In this document: positions 62,989 to 64,000 of the stretch, piece after piece
How the letters are laid out: the number at the start of each line of letters is the position of its first letter
Position numbering within the stretch: the stretch's first letter is position 1
Assembly (NCBI GenBank): GCA_047777345.1
Contig: JBKEEJ010000014.1
Span: 1-64,000, forward strand
Direction of reading: 5' to 3'
DNA length: 64,000 nucleotides
Source: Anaerocolumna sp047777345
GTDB taxonomy: Bacteria; Bacillota; Clostridia; Lachnospirales; Lachnospiraceae
Made by a program: the position numbers and the translations under genes
The notes under the pieces: generated by a model
What the model was told of the DNA's origin: nothing
Seen by the model: only the letters and a program-made list of their open reading frames with translations
Database searches by the model: none

Positions 62989-64000
62989 CTATTTTAACTG
63001 ATTTTCCAGTATCTTTGGAGCGTTTTCTATGACAGAATCAATTCCCGCAGGATTCTTGCCTCCGGCCTGAGCCATATTCGGGCGTCCGCCGCCGCCTCCG
63101 CCTACTAATACCGCCAGTTCCTTAATCAGATTTCCCGCATGGGCACCTTTTTCGATTGCACGATTGGTTGCCATAGCAATCAGATTTACTTTTCCGTCCT
63201 TTAATGATGCCAGTATTACAACTCCGTTGCCTAATTTATCTTTTAACTGATCACCAAGATTGCGAAGCCCGTTCATATCCAAATCCGGCACTTTGGCCGC
63301 AATCAATTTTACTCCGTTTATTTCTTTTACCTGGTTCATTACGTCACCAAGGGCATCTTTGGCCAGTTTATTCTTAAGCTTTTCATTCTCGGCCTGCAAC
63401 GCCTTCATTTCTTCATGAAGGGTTTCGATACGTTTTGCCAGATTAGAAGGTTCTGTTTTTGCAATTTTGGCTGCCTGGTTTAATTCGTTTTCAATTTCTC
63501 TGTAATAAGATAATACGCCGCCAGCCGTAAGAGCTTCGATTCTTCTTACACCGGCTGCAATACCGGTTTCGGAAATGATTTTAAATACCATAATGGAACT
63601 GGTGTTGCTTACATGGGTACCACCGCAAAGTTCTTTGCTGAAATCCCCCATGGAAACTACTCTTACTTTATCGCCATATTTTTCGCCAAACAGTGCCATA
63701 GCACCTGTTTTTTTGGCATCTTCCAGTGACATAATATCCGTATGAACCGGAAGGGCCTTAGCTATTTCCTCATTAACAATGGACTCTACCTTATTAATTT
63801 CTTCTTTGGTTAAGGCTGAAAAGTGAGTAAAGTCAAAGCGAAGCCTGTCACTGGTAACAAGGGAACCAGCCTGTTCTACATGAGGACCCAATACCAGCCT
63901 TAAAGCCTTTTGAAGCAAGTGAGTGGCGCTGTGGTTCTTGCCGGTAGCCAGTCTTTTTTCCACATCAATGGCTAAAGTTACTTCCTGGGATAACTGAAAC
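62989..64000 (-). CDS. alaS: Alanyl-tRNA synthetase, C-terminal part (5' part off the window)
   Basis: About 337 codons are visible, open to the window edge at 64000; the full protein is about 880 residues. Present are the editing-domain metal residues HSATH and CGGTH (with LRFDFTHF), then a coiled coil (ERI-style EMKALQAENEKLKNKL), and the C-Ala/DHHA1 domain with VGGGGGGRPNMAQAGGKN. The N-terminal catalytic and anticodon-binding regions are outside. It ends 240 bases before rpsU, whose promoter lies in that gap. No clear terminator follows alaS. Confidence 0.97.
   Translation of the reverse strand, partial: FQLSQEVTLAIDVEKRLATGKNHSATHLLQKALRLVLGPHVEQAGSLVTSDRLRFDFTHFSALTKEEINKVESIVNEEIAKALPVHTDIMSLEDAKKTGAMALFGEKYGDKVRVVSMGDFSKELCGGTHVSNTSSIMVFKIISETGIAAGVRRIEALTAGGVLSYYREIENELNQAAKIAKTEPSNLAKRIETLHEEMKALQAENEKLKNKLAKDALGDVMNQVKEINGVKLIAAKVPDLDMNGLRNLGDQLKDKLGNGVVILASLKDGKVNLIAMATNRAIEKGAHAGNLIKELAVLVGGGGGGRPNMAQAGGKNPAGIDSVIENAPKILENQLK

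Noticed and set aside
1..64000. CRISPR array, tRNA or rRNA genes
   Set aside because: No regularly spaced direct repeats, tRNA T-arm sequences with clover-leaf pairing, or rRNA-like stretches were found on either strand by reading. A dedicated scan would be more sensitive.

Overview
The window looks like chromosomal DNA of a low-GC, Gram-positive, anaerobic spore-former of the Clostridia, probably Lachnospiraceae-like. This is inferred from the gene set: a GerA-type germinant receptor, dacF, spoIIM, yqfC/yqfD, a SpoVB-type flippase, a BofC-like protein, RNase Y, a 2-hydroxyacyl-CoA dehydratase activase, S-layer-homology domains and AGGAGG-type ribosome-binding sites. Almost every gene lies on the minus strand. 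The exceptions are an IS200-type insertion (about 3.8-4.5 kb) and a DAHP synthase gene (27.9 kb).

Layout on the minus strand, by rising coordinate. 1-3556: large two-domain activase, cut by the window edge. 3799-4502: IS200-like element with tnpA only and a hairpin-rich 3' tail. 4.5-6.6 kb: OGG-type glycosylase, small DUF1328 protein, DegV. 6.9-10.7 kb: germinant receptor in which the B (permease) and C (lipoprotein) subunits are one ORF, next to the A subunit. 11.0-15.3 kb: scpB-scpA, a degenerate M50-like membrane protein, a phosphoesterase and a DacF-type carboxypeptidase. 15.3-20.9 kb: MacB-type exporter, a double-module HlyD adaptor and an SLH protein. 21-27.5 kb: Big_2 protein, YmaF, then a Bce-type module (DUF1653, response regulator, histidine kinase, ATPase, permease) with a BceR-like operator. 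29.1-33.8 kb: xerD, spoIIM, nudix hydrolase, proC and aspartate aminotransferase, with dispersed intergenic inverted repeats. 34.3-37.4 kb: accessory-looking island with a GPH sugar symporter, a broken alpha/beta hydrolase and a TetR regulator. 37.6-40.8 kb: rny and miaB. 41.0-46.9 kb: operon of two flavoproteins, proB, DUF896, 5-formyl-THF cyclo-ligase and proA. 47.2-53.7 kb: tetrapyrrole operon hemA-sirC-hemC-cobA/hemD-hemB-hemL, which makes uroporphyrinogen III and leads toward siroheme or corrinoids. 53.9-57.7 kb: BofC-like, SpoVB-like and DUF3048 proteins. 57.7-62.4 kb: yqfC-yqfD-phoH-HD protein-ybeY, as in Bacillus. 62.6-64 kb: rpsU and the C-terminal part of alaS.

Functional links: proline synthesis is complete here (proB, proA, proC) but in two loci. 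The tetrapyrrole operon supplies uroporphyrinogen III, and no heme-specific step is seen. Sporulation and germination genes are spread through the whole window.

Most notable points: a 7-bp tandem duplication that frameshifts the end of rpsU; the fused GerB-GerC receptor subunit; the IS200 element with an RBS-masking leader and a chain of hairpins; a small family of intergenic inverted repeats; and several proteins with substituted catalytic residues (XerD, the M50-like protein, the HD protein). I found no CRISPR array, tRNA, rRNA or convincing riboswitch.
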